A stretch of DNA of 64,000 bases from WVZH01 sp034430425 (GTDB taxonomy: Bacteria > Chloroflexota > Anaerolineae > Anaerolineales > E44-bin32). The notes under the pieces were generated by a model. It worked only from the letters and a program-made list of their open reading frames with translations. It made no database searches and was not told where the DNA came from. The translations under genes and the position numbers were made by a program. The stretch covers positions 1 through 64,000 of the forward strand of contig DAOUEK010000019.1 of NCBI GenBank assembly GCA_034430425.1, in the 5' to 3' direction. Shown piece by piece: positions 1 to 8,739 of this stretch (positions are counted from its first letter, which is position 1; every line of letters starts with the position of its first letter).

Positions 1-1
1 G

Positions 2-1144
2 ATCGATCCTTTACGGGAACCAATGGAATTGCGCACGCATTTGGGGAGTAAACCTGAGCGAGTTACTTTCATCCGCACGGAGGAAGGTTACGATCTTACG
101 ACGGAATTGAGTCCGCAATTGGTGATTGAAACGCCGATTCTGTTCTCGGCGATGTCGTATGGCTCGATCAGTTACAACGCCTGTTTAGCGTTGGCAGCAG
201 CGGCACAAACGGTCGGTACGTTTTACAACACCGGTGAGGGCGGACTGCATAAAGATTTTTACCCGTATGGCGAAAACACGATCGCCCAGGTCGCCTCCGG
301 TCGCTTTGGTGTCCACGCCGAATATCTGGATGTTGCCGCGGCGATCGAAATCAAGATCGGTCAGGGTGCCAAGCCGGGAATCGGCGGTCATCTGCCGGGG
401 GAAAAAGTAAGTGAGGAAATCTCCCAGACGCGCATGATTCCGGTCGGAACGGACGCGATCTCGCCCGCGCCTCATCATGATATATACTCCATCGAGGATC
501 TACGCCAGCTGATATTTGCATTGAAAGAAGCCACTGGCTATCGCAAACCGGTGAGTGTAAAAATCGCTGCGGTTCATAATGTGGCGCCGATTGCCAGCGG
601 GATCATTCGCGCCGGGGCGGATATTGTGGCCATCGATGGTTTGCGCGGTGGAACAGGCGCGGCGCCCACCATGATCCGGGATCATGTGGGGATTCCCATT
701 GAATTGGCCATTGCCGCTGTCGATCGAAGGCTGCGGGAAGAGGGAATTCGCCACCACGCTTCGATCATCGCCGGTGGAGGATTTCGCAACAGCGCCGATA
801 TCGTCAAGGCGATTGCCCTCGGCGCGGATGCGGTCTATATCGCCACGTCTGCACTTGTGGCGATGGGCTGCCATCTCTGTCAGAAGTGTTACACGGGCAA
901 GTGCAACTGGGGCATTGCCACCCAGGATCCGTATCTCACCAGGCGGCTCAATCCTAACATCGCCCAGAGACGGCTGGTTAACCTGTTGCGTGGCTGGTCG
1001 CTGGAAATCAAAGAGATGCTGGGCGGCATGGGCATCAACGCCATCGAGAGCCTGCGTGGGAATCGCGAACACCTGCGTGGTGTCGGTATGACCCAAAACG
1101 AGTTAGATATCCTGGGTATCAAAGCGGCAGGAGAAGCATGGTAA
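2..1144 (+). CDS. Split glutamate synthase, FMN/Fe-S domain protein (5' partial)
   Basis: Central domain of glutamate synthase: the FMN barrel that reduces 2-iminoglutarate to glutamate using electrons passed through an Fe-S centre. The reading frame is open to the left edge, so the N-terminus lies outside; the first ATG is at 23. Visible are the Gly-rich barrel segment GLRGGTGAAP, the late phosphate-binding region IIAGGGFRNSADIVKAIALG, and a CX5CX4C cluster (MGCHLCQKCYTGKC, then GIATQ) that matches the [3Fe-4S] site of the family and has one extra Cys inside. The glutaminase and GXGXG domains of full-length GltB are absent from this polypeptide; a GXGXG protein is encoded three genes downstream. 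An upstream glutaminase-domain gene is expected but not visible. Family assignment is firm; the electron donor is not known. Confidence 0.9.
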   Translation: MDPLREPMELRTHLGSKPERVTFIRTEEGYDLTTELSPQLVIETPILFSAMSYGSISYNACLALAAAAQTVGTFYNTGEGGLHKDFYPYGENTIAQVASGRFGVHAEYLDVAAAIEIKIGQGAKPGIGGHLPGEKVSEEISQTRMIPVGTDAISPAPHHDIYSIEDLRQLIFALKEATGYRKPVSVKIAAVHNVAPIASGIIRAGADIVAIDGLRGGTGAAPTMIRDHVGIPIELAIAAVDRRLREEGIRHHASIIAGGGFRNSADIVKAIALGADAVYIATSALVAMGCHLCQKCYTGKCNWGIATQDPYLTRRLNPNIAQRRLVNLLRGWSLEIKEMLGGMGINAIESLRGNREHLRGVGMTQNELDILGIKAAGEAW

Positions 1145-1166
1145 CAGAGATGTTGAGGAGACAGGC

Positions 1167-1607
1167 ATGAAGCGAATATACATCCACGAGGAGTACTGCA
1201 TAGGATGCCGGTTGTGTGAAATTCACTGCCTCGTGCGCCATTCAGAATCGAAGAAAATCGTGAAAGCGTTTAAGGAAGAATTCCCGCGTGCCATGTCCAT
1301 GCTTGTATTTGAAGAACAAGGATATCTTTCCTTTGCCCTGCAATGCCGGCATTGTGAAGAAGCGCCATGTGTGCAGGCTTGTATAACCGGCGCCATGCAT
1401 CGTGATCCAGAAACAAATGCCGTTCTATGCGACCAGGAAAAATGTGTGGGCTGCTGGATGTGTATCATGGTCTGTCCCTTTGGGGTGATCAAACGCGATA
1501 TGGAAATGAAGCAAGTGGCTTCGAAATGTGACCTGTGTCAGGGAGAGGAAGTCCCGGTCTGCGTTCAGAATTGTCCCAACGAAGCAATCACCTTTGAAGA
1601 AAGGTAA
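1167..1607 (+). CDS. 4Fe-4S polyferredoxin (glutamate synthase-associated)
   Basis: A 146-residue iron-sulfur protein with four Cys clusters: CIGCRLCEIHC near the N-terminus, CRHCEEAPCVQAC, CVGCWMCIMVCP, and a last group CDLC...CVQNCP. This arrangement is that of HycB/CooF/DmsB-type electron-transfer subunits, which carry up to four [4Fe-4S] clusters. It begins 22 bases after the FMN-domain gene behind GAGGAGACAGGC and ends 4 bases before the oxidoreductase gene, so it is co-transcribed with both. The likely role is moving electrons between the FAD/NAD(P) oxidoreductase and the FMN domain of the split glutamate synthase. The family is clear from the cysteines; the partner is inferred from position. 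Confidence 0.9.
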   Translation: MKRIYIHEEYCIGCRLCEIHCLVRHSESKKIVKAFKEEFPRAMSMLVFEEQGYLSFALQCRHCEEAPCVQACITGAMHRDPETNAVLCDQEKCVGCWMCIMVCPFGVIKRDMEMKQVASKCDLCQGEEVPVCVQNCPNEAITFEER

Positions 1608-1611
1608 ACGC

Positions 1612-2889
1612 ATGAAATATGCCATTATTGGAAATTCCGCTGCAGCCATCGGAGCTGTCGAAGCCATTCGCTCACAAGACGATTCAGGCGAGATCGTGAT
1701 CATCTCCAGGGAGCCATATCGGGCGTATTCACGACCGCTGATCACGTATTTGCTTGCAGGCCATTTCGATGAAGAGCGCATGTATTATCGTGATGCGGAT
1801 TTCTACGAACGCATGGGTGTCCGTCCGCTGCTTGGGAAAAAGGTATCTGCGTTGGATGTCGATGAACGGCAGATTAAGCTGGAGGAGGGGGAACAACTCG
1901 ATTTCGAAAAACTACTTATCGCCGTGGGCGGGTCTCCCATCATCCCGCAAGTCGATGGTGCACATTTGAAGGGTGTTTTTAGCATGATGGAATGGAACGA
2001 TGCCAACTCGATAAAACAGCATCTTGAGACCTACCCGGTTTCACGTGCTGTGGTTATTGGCGGTGGATTGATCGGTCTCAAGGCGGCCGAGGCGTTGAAT
2101 AAACTCGGCCTTGAGGTAACGGTTATCGAACTTATGGATCGCATCATGAGCGCCAATTTCGACGAAAAAGCCTCGGAAATCGTCCAACGCAGGTTAATAC
2201 AAAAAGGAATTGCTTTGGTTACCCAAAACACCGTCGAGCGTATCTTGCAGTATAAGAATCGGATCGGCGGTGTTGTGCTTAAGGATCATCGCCGCATCGA
2301 TTGCCAGATGGTGATATTTGGAATTGGCGTTCATCCGAATATTTCATTGGTGGAGGACACTCCCATCGAATACGGCAAAGGTATCCAGGTTAATGAGCAC
2401 ATGCAGACCACGGTGAAGGATGTCTACGCTGCCGGAGATGTCGTCGAAGTGCGAGATGTTCTACTTAATAAGGTGCGGCCGATGGCCATTTGGCCGAATG
2501 CGTACAAGCAAGGTTGGGTTGCAGGCTGCAATATGGCGGGAAGCTGTAAATCCTACCCGGGTAGTTTTGCCATGAATTCCATCGAGCTGTTCGATGTTCC
2601 CACGATATCTGTTGGTATTCTTCAAACCGGCGAGAATGGTTTCGAAGTGCTCAAGCATTTCGATCGCAAACGAGATGCCTATAAGAAAATTGTGCTGCGG
2701 GACGGTGTCATCGTCGGCGCAATCCTGGTTCGTGACATCGACCGCGCAGGTATTTACACCGGATTGATCCGGGAGCAAATCGATGTGAGTGGTTTCAGGG
2801 ATGTACTCTTAAGTGAGGATTTTGGATTGATTTCCCTGCCCAAGGAATATCGCAAACATCTTGTGGAGGGCGAAGGGGTGTATCTATGA
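1612..2889 (+). CDS. FAD/NAD(P)-dependent pyridine nucleotide-disulfide-type oxidoreductase
   Basis: A 425-residue flavoprotein. It starts with an FAD-binding fold (YAIIGNSAAAIGAVEAI), has a second dinucleotide fold near residue 145 (VVIGGGLIGLKAAEAL) for NAD(P)H, and a late FAD-contact motif (VYAAGDVVEV). No redox-active CxxC pair is evident, so it resembles NADH oxidase, nitrite-reductase or rubredoxin-reductase type flavoproteins rather than a disulfide reductase. The ATG at 1612 follows GAAGAAAGG; upstream in-frame codons lie inside the ferredoxin gene and are unlikely to be used. Its 3' end overlaps the next start by four bases (ATGA). It probably plays the small-subunit (GltD-like) role, passing electrons from NAD(P)H to the ferredoxin. 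Confidence 0.88.
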   Translation: MKYAIIGNSAAAIGAVEAIRSQDDSGEIVIISREPYRAYSRPLITYLLAGHFDEERMYYRDADFYERMGVRPLLGKKVSALDVDERQIKLEEGEQLDFEKLLIAVGGSPIIPQVDGAHLKGVFSMMEWNDANSIKQHLETYPVSRAVVIGGGLIGLKAAEALNKLGLEVTVIELMDRIMSANFDEKASEIVQRRLIQKGIALVTQNTVERILQYKNRIGGVVLKDHRRIDCQMVIFGIGVHPNISLVEDTPIEYGKGIQVNEHMQTTVKDVYAAGDVVEVRDVLLNKVRPMAIWPNAYKQGWVAGCNMAGSCKSYPGSFAMNSIELFDVPTISVGILQTGENGFEVLKHFDRKRDAYKKIVLRDGVIVGAILVRDIDRAGIYTGLIREQIDVSGFRDVLLSEDFGLISLPKEYRKHLVEGEGVYL

Positions 2890-3620
2890 AGATTAACGCA
2901 AAGGGCGTCCATTATCGAGAACTCAATCAAAAAATCCGCCAGGCGGTTGAAGCGGGAGAGCAGAATATTCGCCTGGATGCGGTTAATGGTCAGCGGTATA
3001 TCGGTGGCGGTTTGAAAAGCCGGGTCCATATCGCCATCAACGGCGTTCCCGGAAATGCGCTGGCTTCTTTTATGGATGGCCCAACGATCGAAGTGAGTGA
3101 TAATGCACAAGATGGCGTGGGCAACACGATGAACGCCGGAAAGGTTATCGTCAACGGGGATGCGGGTGACATCCTGGGATATGCCATGCGCGGCGGGAAG
3201 CTCTTCGTGCGCGGAAATGTGGGTTACCGGGTGGGAATCCACATGAAATCTTACCAGGATAAACAACCGGTGATCGTGATCGGCGGCGGCGCGGGGGATT
3301 TCCTGGGCGAATACATGGCAGGAGGCCTGATCATCGTGTTATGTCTCGACCAGACAAATGGTCGCTCTTGTGTGGGCAATTACGTTGGCACCGGTATGCA
3401 CGCCGGGACGATCTATATTCGCGGGGAAGTGCAGGATTACCAGGTGGGCAAGGAAGTTGGCATTCGTGAGTCAACAGATGACGACATGGCGACGCTCGAA
3501 GTGAACCTGCGTGAGTACTGTAAAGATGTGGGCTTGAGTGTGAAGAATCTTCTTAAGGATCGCTACACCAAACTAATCCCGTATTCATCGCGGCCCTACG
3601 GGAATTTGTATGCCTACTGA
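2886..3620 (+). CDS. Glutamate synthase GXGXG-domain protein
   Basis: A 244-residue protein made of the GXGXG repeat domain that forms the C-terminal beta-helix of GltB and of tungsten formylmethanofuran dehydrogenase subunit C. Regularly spaced glycine motifs are visible (GGGLKSRVHI, GNTMNAGKVIVNGDAGDILG, GGKLFVRGNVGYRVG, GGGAGDFLGEYMAGG, GTGMHAGTIYIRG). In full-length GltB this domain is structural and helps shape the ammonia tunnel. Here it is a free-standing subunit, translationally coupled to the oxidoreductase by an ATGA overlap. With the FMN-domain and ferredoxin genes it makes a split, archaeal-type glutamate synthase. It is the last gene of the operon; the next gene is convergent. 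Confidence 0.9.
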   Translation: MKINAKGVHYRELNQKIRQAVEAGEQNIRLDAVNGQRYIGGGLKSRVHIAINGVPGNALASFMDGPTIEVSDNAQDGVGNTMNAGKVIVNGDAGDILGYAMRGGKLFVRGNVGYRVGIHMKSYQDKQPVIVIGGGAGDFLGEYMAGGLIIVLCLDQTNGRSCVGNYVGTGMHAGTIYIRGEVQDYQVGKEVGIRESTDDDMATLEVNLREYCKDVGLSVKNLLKDRYTKLIPYSSRPYGNLYAY

Positions 3621-3638
3621 GATCGTTTCGCTTCAACG

Positions 3639-4052
3639 TTACTCGTTCGGTTCGGCATTTTGATTTGATGCTGCTCCATCCTTCCGGATCACTGTGATGG
3701 AAGCACCATCGTTAATCCTGGTGAAAACGAGTGGATCTTCTTCGATCATGCCAAAGGGATTGACGTTGGAATACGCCTTTGGGGTTTGGTCCTCACTAAC
3801 GGGTGTGGGGCCGAAAAAGATGCAGAATGCGTTCCCTGAAGGCCAGTACCCCAGTTCACCGATCTGCATCACTTGGCGGGCGTCGTCGGACTCCGGAATG
3901 ACGACGGGAATATCGAAATAAATCTCATCTCCCCAGCGGTGGACAATTCCATCCAGTGGAAGCGCTTCCCAGATCGCATTGGCAGTTTCATTGTCGAACA
4001 AACGCGCAAGCGCCGATATTTCACCTGCGCGGATTCGTATATGCTTGTCCAT
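3639..4052 (-). CDS. Cyclophilin-like fold protein (TM1367/DUF369-type)
   Basis: A 137-residue soluble protein resembling the small cyclophilin-like family typified by Thermotoga TM1367. Characteristic segments are an N-terminal strand, then NETANAIWEALPLDG, the WGDEIYFDIPV strand, IGELGYWPSGNAFCIFFGPTP, and NVNPFGMI near the end. The fold is that of a peptidyl-prolyl isomerase but family members lack the classical active-site set, so no enzymatic function can be claimed. The start at 4052 is preceded by GGAGAGAG. It is convergent with the glutamate synthase operon, with 18 bases between stops, and may share a transcript with the DUF123 gene behind it. Confidence 0.8.
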   Translation of the reverse strand: MDKHIRIRAGEISALARLFDNETANAIWEALPLDGIVHRWGDEIYFDIPVVIPESDDARQVMQIGELGYWPSGNAFCIFFGPTPVSEDQTPKAYSNVNPFGMIEEDPLVFTRINDGASITVIRKDGAASNQNAEPNE

Positions 4053-4109
4053 TAATTCTCTCTCCTGTCAGTCAGATTGGCTCACAGGCGAGTTTCCCGT
4101 CTCCTGAGA

Positions 4110-4538
4110 TCAATCATTACTTCCTAAAAACCGGAATCCCGCTGAGATTTCATGCCGATCTTCGAAACGCATCAGGTGTCCAGGGCAGCGGCAATCCGAG
4201 GCGCCGAAGCCGGGGATGTGGATACTGCCGATCGCGGCAAGCCTGGCGGCCCATGGACACTCCATAGGTTGTGTCCCGGGTTTCCACCACACTTCAATTA
4301 TATTGCCCACCACAAGGAGTCTATCCACGTGCCAATGCGCTGGTTTCGCTTTGGTATAGCGGAGATGACGCTGGACTCTTGCCCGGATCCCGCCTGAACC
4401 CAGTGCGCTGCCAGTGTAGATATAGAATCCGGGGGAGAACTGCTGCTGACCCAGGCGGCCGATCGTCAGTTGGCATGGTTTTTTGAATTGAATAACGAGT
4501 GCGTAAGAGCCTTTTATTGCACTCGTCGAGTCTTTCAT
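4110..4538 (-). CDS. DUF123 (GIY-YIG-like) nuclease-domain protein
   Basis: The encoded protein matches the DUF123 family, a GIY-YIG-related domain found alone or fused to archaeal endonuclease III. Diagnostic features in order are KGSYALVIQF, GFYIYTGSALGSGGIRARVQRHLR, HWHVDRLL, and a Cys-containing tail (ECPWAARL, FGASDCRCPGHL). The Tyr/Gly-rich YIYTGSALG with the following Arg/His residues corresponds to the GIY-YIG catalytic region, suggesting DNA cleavage or repair, though family activity is poorly established. The ATG at 4538 sits just before the conserved domain. The frame stays open to a GTG at 4808, which would add 90 residues with no recognisable domain; none of the candidate starts has a strong ribosome site, so the N-terminus is uncertain. 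Confidence 0.78.
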   Translation of the reverse strand: MKDSTSAIKGSYALVIQFKKPCQLTIGRLGQQQFSPGFYIYTGSALGSGGIRARVQRHLRYTKAKPAHWHVDRLLVVGNIIEVWWKPGTQPMECPWAARLAAIGSIHIPGFGASDCRCPGHLMRFEDRHEISAGFRFLGSND

Positions 4539-5049
4539 CCAGTTGGGATTCCCATCCTTCGTACGGATGTCGGTAATTGGAGATCTGGAAAGCGAAGGAC
4601 TATTTTCCATGTTGATTGGATCAATCGACGAACAATCAATGCTCGAATTTGACATGCTTTTCGCTGCCGCAAGTTCCCTTGGCATATCATGAATTGGAAT
4701 AGGTAAGACACTGCGGTAGTTGACATCGCGCAGTATAACACCTCGATACAGGGGATGAAAATAGCTCAACCGCTTCCTTCGGGCTTTTTCTAATGCGCGT
4801 ATTTGCACATTCTCACGTTATTTCGTTCGGAATGTGATTAAGGCTGCTGAGTAGGTTCCTGGGCGTTGAGGATTGAATTTCGACTTCATCTTCGTTTCTT
4901 GTATTGGGAGATATTTCCCCTTTGAAAAAGGGGGCAGTCAATGGTTCAATAATGATCCAGGGATTCATATTATTCGACCGGATTCGATCTGGCCTGCCTG
5001 CGCCGGCAGGACTTCTCGATCGACAGTAAAAATCAGATAGGTAATTCGC
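4539..5049. other. Region with no assigned gene
   Basis: Between the DUF123 domain start and the CapA-like gene. The left half (to 4808) is an open extension of the DUF123 frame that may or may not be translated. The rest has no convincing coding frame. It contains a short hairpin, CCTGCC TGCGCC GGCAGG (4993-5010), resembling common extragenic palindromes. No promoter is clear enough to call. Confidence 0.4.
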
Positions 5050-6354
5050 GTGGATACTGGTCTGACCAGATCACAGCATCATCTTTACTTTATAACGGGC
5101 ATCGGATTGAGTGTTATATTCTCATTCGTCGTTGTCATCTCGTTTTATCCCGTTTTTGCATACGCTGTTCCGCAGCCGCTTGACGCATCATCCGTTTCAG
5201 AAACCTATATCCGTCCCACTGAATCCATGGAAGAAATCGAATTCGTTGTTTTCGCCACGCCAGATCCACCAGCGGGCAAATTGTCTTCCGTTGTCTTTGA
5301 TACTGAAGACGAGTTTACCGAGGATCTGGATTCAGTGCATTTGGTCTTTGGCGGCGATGTAAACGAGGGTCGTTGGGGGGATAATCCGGATTGGCATCTC
5401 TCCCTGGTCGATTCCTTTGTAAACCTGCTGCCGCTATTCCGCGATACAGATCTTGTGCTCTTCAATGCTGAAGGTAGTTTGTGCGACCCGTTGAATGGCG
5501 GAGTTATGCTGGAACCTCGTGGAAGCAATATTCTTTGGGTAACACCTGCGTCCTTGATCGATCTTCAATACGAAATCGATGATACGAAGTTGGTCATTAA
5601 TCAGGCCAATAATCATACGATGAATCTGGGCGAACAATGTATGCAACAAGGGAACGCACGGCTCTCAGAGGCAGGGATTGGTGTTCTCGGTGTTGGTGAG
5701 GATTTGGCTGCTGCACGAGAGCCGTATATTGTGGAGATCAACGGAACTGCGATCGGGATCCTGGCGTACGCCGACACGGACGTAATTATCGATGCGTGGG
5801 TTGCGAATTCGGAACACTCAGGAATCGTGCCCATGGATCCGCAAATCCTTGAAGAAGACATGCGAGCATTGAGAACGGAAGTTGATTTCCTCATCGTCAC
5901 ATTTCATAGCGGGAAGGAATATGAACGGGGTGTCACACAGAATCAAGTCGAGTTTGCACTGGAGGCGGTTCAACAAGGTGCCGATCTGGTTATCGGGCAT
6001 GGATCTCACGTCCCACAAGGAGTTATCAAGGTCGACAACACACCCATCTACTTCGGCCTGGGGAACGGGATGATGGACCAGTGCTTTCCAGAAGATTATG
6101 CATTCTATTCCAATGATGTGCGTAAAAATGTGTGGTTGGAAGTCGAGATAAAGAAATCGGAATTGATTTCCACCCAGCCTCACGTATATTATTCCGCGAA
6201 GTGTTTGGTTCCCAATGTTGCTCCTCCCTTGATCAGCGCTGAAGTTATACATGCTTTTGAAAATATCGTTTTCATGGATAATCTGTCTATCCTTTCTTAT
6301 CTCGACATCGATGGTGTTGTGAAAGATGTGTTCCTCGACAGTACGGTAGATTAA
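5050..6354 (+). CDS. CapA-like (PGA_cap) metallophosphatase-fold protein, membrane-anchored
   Basis: A 434-residue protein with an N-terminal hydrophobic segment (about residues 13-36) acting as signal peptide or anchor, then a CapA domain of the calcineurin-like fold. Conserved family motifs are FGGDVNEGR (metal-binding Asp), LFNAEGSLCD, INQANNHTMNLG, a DFLIVTFHSGKEY strand with metal-site His, and GADLVIGHGSHVPQG followed by IYFGLGN. CapA/PgsA proteins take part in poly-gamma-glutamate or capsule production, but many family members have unknown substrates and no other capsule gene lies nearby. The start is GTG at 5050; no in-frame ATG precedes the hydrophobic segment. It is likely extracytoplasmic and monocistronic. 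Confidence 0.85.
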   Translation: MDTGLTRSQHHLYFITGIGLSVIFSFVVVISFYPVFAYAVPQPLDASSVSETYIRPTESMEEIEFVVFATPDPPAGKLSSVVFDTEDEFTEDLDSVHLVFGGDVNEGRWGDNPDWHLSLVDSFVNLLPLFRDTDLVLFNAEGSLCDPLNGGVMLEPRGSNILWVTPASLIDLQYEIDDTKLVINQANNHTMNLGEQCMQQGNARLSEAGIGVLGVGEDLAAAREPYIVEINGTAIGILAYADTDVIIDAWVANSEHSGIVPMDPQILEEDMRALRTEVDFLIVTFHSGKEYERGVTQNQVEFALEAVQQGADLVIGHGSHVPQGVIKVDNTPIYFGLGNGMMDQCFPEDYAFYSNDVRKNVWLEVEIKKSELISTQPHVYYSAKCLVPNVAPPLISAEVIHAFENIVFMDNLSILSYLDIDGVVKDVFLDSTVD

Positions 6355-6435
6355 TCCTTCCACTGTCGAATGCGTGTTTCGTCATCTCCACCTTCGTTAC
6401 CCTTTAGCAGTTTTGCAGCGAAATATTTTATTCAA

Positions 6436-6561
6436 CGTGAAAATAGTTCACGATAGGTGCGATCCTTATCACGATCATGGGGCGCATCTTTTCCGCTTTA
6501 TCTCGTGTGAAGAGGGATAATTACGGATGGATATGGATAATGGTATTCACTGCGCAGTGAA
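6436..6561. promoter_or_regulatory. Palindromic operator-like sites upstream of ABC exporter
   Basis: Two inverted repeats share the half-site GTGAA/TTCAC: CGTGAA AATAG TTCACG at 6436-6452 and the perfect 16-base palindrome TTCACTGCGCAGTGAA at 6546-6561. The second lies just upstream of a TATAAT (6582-6587), where a -35 element would sit; another TATAAT is at 6611-6616. Neither has a good -35 hexamer, as expected for an activated or repressed promoter. The exporter ATG is at 6634. Function as an operator is inferred. Confidence 0.35.
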
Positions 6562-6633
6562 AGCGGAGCCCGATGCTGCGATATAATTCCTCGGGTTGCG
6601 CGGTTCCACGTATAATCAACGAGGTTTAAACGA

Positions 6634-8565
6634 ATGAGAATGCATGAAGGTGGATGGCGGTCTTACATCCGCTATGATGAGGATCAAGATCGACCAGATG
6701 TCAGTCGCGCGCTGTTGCGTCGAGTGGCTGAATTCGCTTCTCCGTATTGGAAGAGTGTCGCCATCGTTCTGGCCACCATGCTGGTCATCTCCCTGCTCGC
6801 CCTTATTCCCCCACTGCTTATCCGGGATTTAATCGATCAAGCCATTCCACAAAACGATCATACGCGCCTAAACATGCTGGCATTGGGCATGGTCGTCGTT
6901 CCCCTGGTGAGTGGGTTGCTCGGGGTGGTCCAGCGGTATATATCCGCGCGGATCGGGGAAGGTATTATTTTCGACCTCCGCCGGTCCGTATATGCCCATT
7001 TACAGCGCATGAGTTTGCGGTTTTATACGAACACGCAGGTGGGAGAGATGATGTCCCGCCTGAATAACGATGTGATTGGCGCACAGCGTGCAGTTACAGG
7101 AACACTGATTACGATCGTCAGCAATATTTTCTCATTGATCGCTACGATGGTCCTGATGTTTTCACTCGAGTGGCGCCTGACCTTGTTGGGCATCGCCATT
7201 CTCCCGTTATTTGTTTTACCCGCTCGCAGGGTTGGAAAAGTATTACGAAAGATTGCGCGGGAATCGATGGATCTCAACGCCAGCATGAATGCGCTGATGA
7301 ACGAAACCCTGAATATAAGTGGCGCGTTGTTGGTAAAGATATTTGGACGCCACAAATTCGAGACGAAGCGATTTAGCGAGCGAGCGGCTGATGTCCGCGA
7401 CATCGGCGTGCGCCAGGCTGTGATCGGCCGCTGGTTTAATCTGGCACTTAGTCTATCGAGCGCGCTCGGGACGGCTTTGGTTTTTTGGATGGGAGGGCAT
7501 CTGGTGTTACAAGGTGCCTTCACCATCGGAACGATCGTTGCCTTTGGTGCATATTTAAGTGACCTCTATGGTCCACTTATGGCCATGACCAACGCGCGGG
7601 TTGAGTTTGCGACGTCGATGGTAAGTTTCGAAAGGGTCTTTGAGGTCATTGACTTGCCGATTGAAATCCAGGATCGTGCCAATGCGTTTGTCCTGCAGAA
7701 ATCGGAAGGTCATATTCGTTTTGAAAATGTCAGTTTCAGTTATCGAGAGGCTCGAGATGGGATCGTTGGTTTGGAAGATGTGCGACGCTTCCGCTGGGGA
7801 GGGTATGCTACCTATGTAATTCCGGAAATTCCCGCTGAAGACAAGCTTGCTACCTTACCCGAAGGTGAGGATGAAATTCGTTATGCGCTGCGAGAGGTTA
7901 ATTTTGAGGTTAATCCAGGCGAGGTGGCTGCGCTTGTCGGTCCGAGCGGTGCCGGAAAAACGACAATCACTTACTTGATTCCCAGGTTGTACGATCCAAC
8001 GCAGGGACGGGTTCTCCTCGACGGCCATGATTTAAGAGACGTGGCGATTGATTCACTGGCTGAAAGTATCGGCATGGTCACACAGGAAACCTACCTGTTC
8101 CACACGACTCTGGCGGATAACCTGCGATACGCCAAAACCGACGCGAGCCAGGCGGAGCTTGAGATTGCTTGTCGGGCAGCGAATATCCACGATTTCATTC
8201 AATCCCTGCCTCATGGCTACGATACACTTGTAGGGGAGCGCGGATACCGCCTTTCGGGTGGTGAAAAACAACGCGTGGCCATAGCGCGTGTTTTGTTGAA
8301 AGATCCCCGAGTGTTGATTCTGGATGAGGCAACCAGTCATCTCGATTCACAATCCGAAGCGCTTATTCAGCAGGCGATGGAACTCGTCATGCAGGGTAGA
8401 ACATCTTTTGTGATCGCCCATCGACTCAGCACGGTCGTCGGCGCGGATCAGATTCTGGTTCTGGATCGAGGAAGACTGGTTGAGCGTGGGTGTCATGATG
8501 AACTGCTCTCGATGGGTGGGATGTATGCTCAGTTGTATGAGACACAATTCAGGGTCGAGCTGTAA
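6634..8565 (+). CDS. ABC exporter, fused permease and ATPase (MsbA/LmrA type)
   Basis: A 643-residue half-transporter: an N-terminal type I exporter membrane domain with about six helices (first near residues 40-65, second near 80-100) and a C-terminal nucleotide-binding domain. ATPase motifs are complete: Walker A GPSGAGKTT (around residue 435), Q-loop VTQETYLF, signature LSGGEKQ, Walker B VLILDEATSHLD and switch His IAHRLST. It would act as a dimer exporting lipid, peptide or drug. Unusually, about 40 residues are inserted between the first strand (FENVSFSY) and the ALREVNFEV strand just before Walker A. The ATG at 6634 follows ACGAGGTTTAAACGA. Palindromic operator-like sites lie upstream. 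No partner half-transporter is adjacent, so a homodimer is likely. Confidence 0.92.
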   Translation: MRMHEGGWRSYIRYDEDQDRPDVSRALLRRVAEFASPYWKSVAIVLATMLVISLLALIPPLLIRDLIDQAIPQNDHTRLNMLALGMVVVPLVSGLLGVVQRYISARIGEGIIFDLRRSVYAHLQRMSLRFYTNTQVGEMMSRLNNDVIGAQRAVTGTLITIVSNIFSLIATMVLMFSLEWRLTLLGIAILPLFVLPARRVGKVLRKIARESMDLNASMNALMNETLNISGALLVKIFGRHKFETKRFSERAADVRDIGVRQAVIGRWFNLALSLSSALGTALVFWMGGHLVLQGAFTIGTIVAFGAYLSDLYGPLMAMTNARVEFATSMVSFERVFEVIDLPIEIQDRANAFVLQKSEGHIRFENVSFSYREARDGIVGLEDVRRFRWGGYATYVIPEIPAEDKLATLPEGEDEIRYALREVNFEVNPGEVAALVGPSGAGKTTITYLIPRLYDPTQGRVLLDGHDLRDVAIDSLAESIGMVTQETYLFHTTLADNLRYAKTDASQAELEIACRAANIHDFIQSLPHGYDTLVGERGYRLSGGEKQRVAIARVLLKDPRVLILDEATSHLDSQSEALIQQAMELVMQGRTSFVIAHRLSTVVGADQILVLDRGRLVERGCHDELLSMGGMYAQLYETQFRVEL

Positions 8566-8739
8566 TGATCGGGGGACTGCCGTACGCATTGTCGCGACAA
8601 TCCCCGGTGATTTTTCGCTGTATTGAATACCATACAAAGCTTTGTCTACTGCGTTTACCTCAGATCGTGTAAAATCATGCAACCCCAAGGGCAACTCTAC
8701 GTATAGGAAGTAGAAACGGGCGCAGATAAAGAGAAGGGT

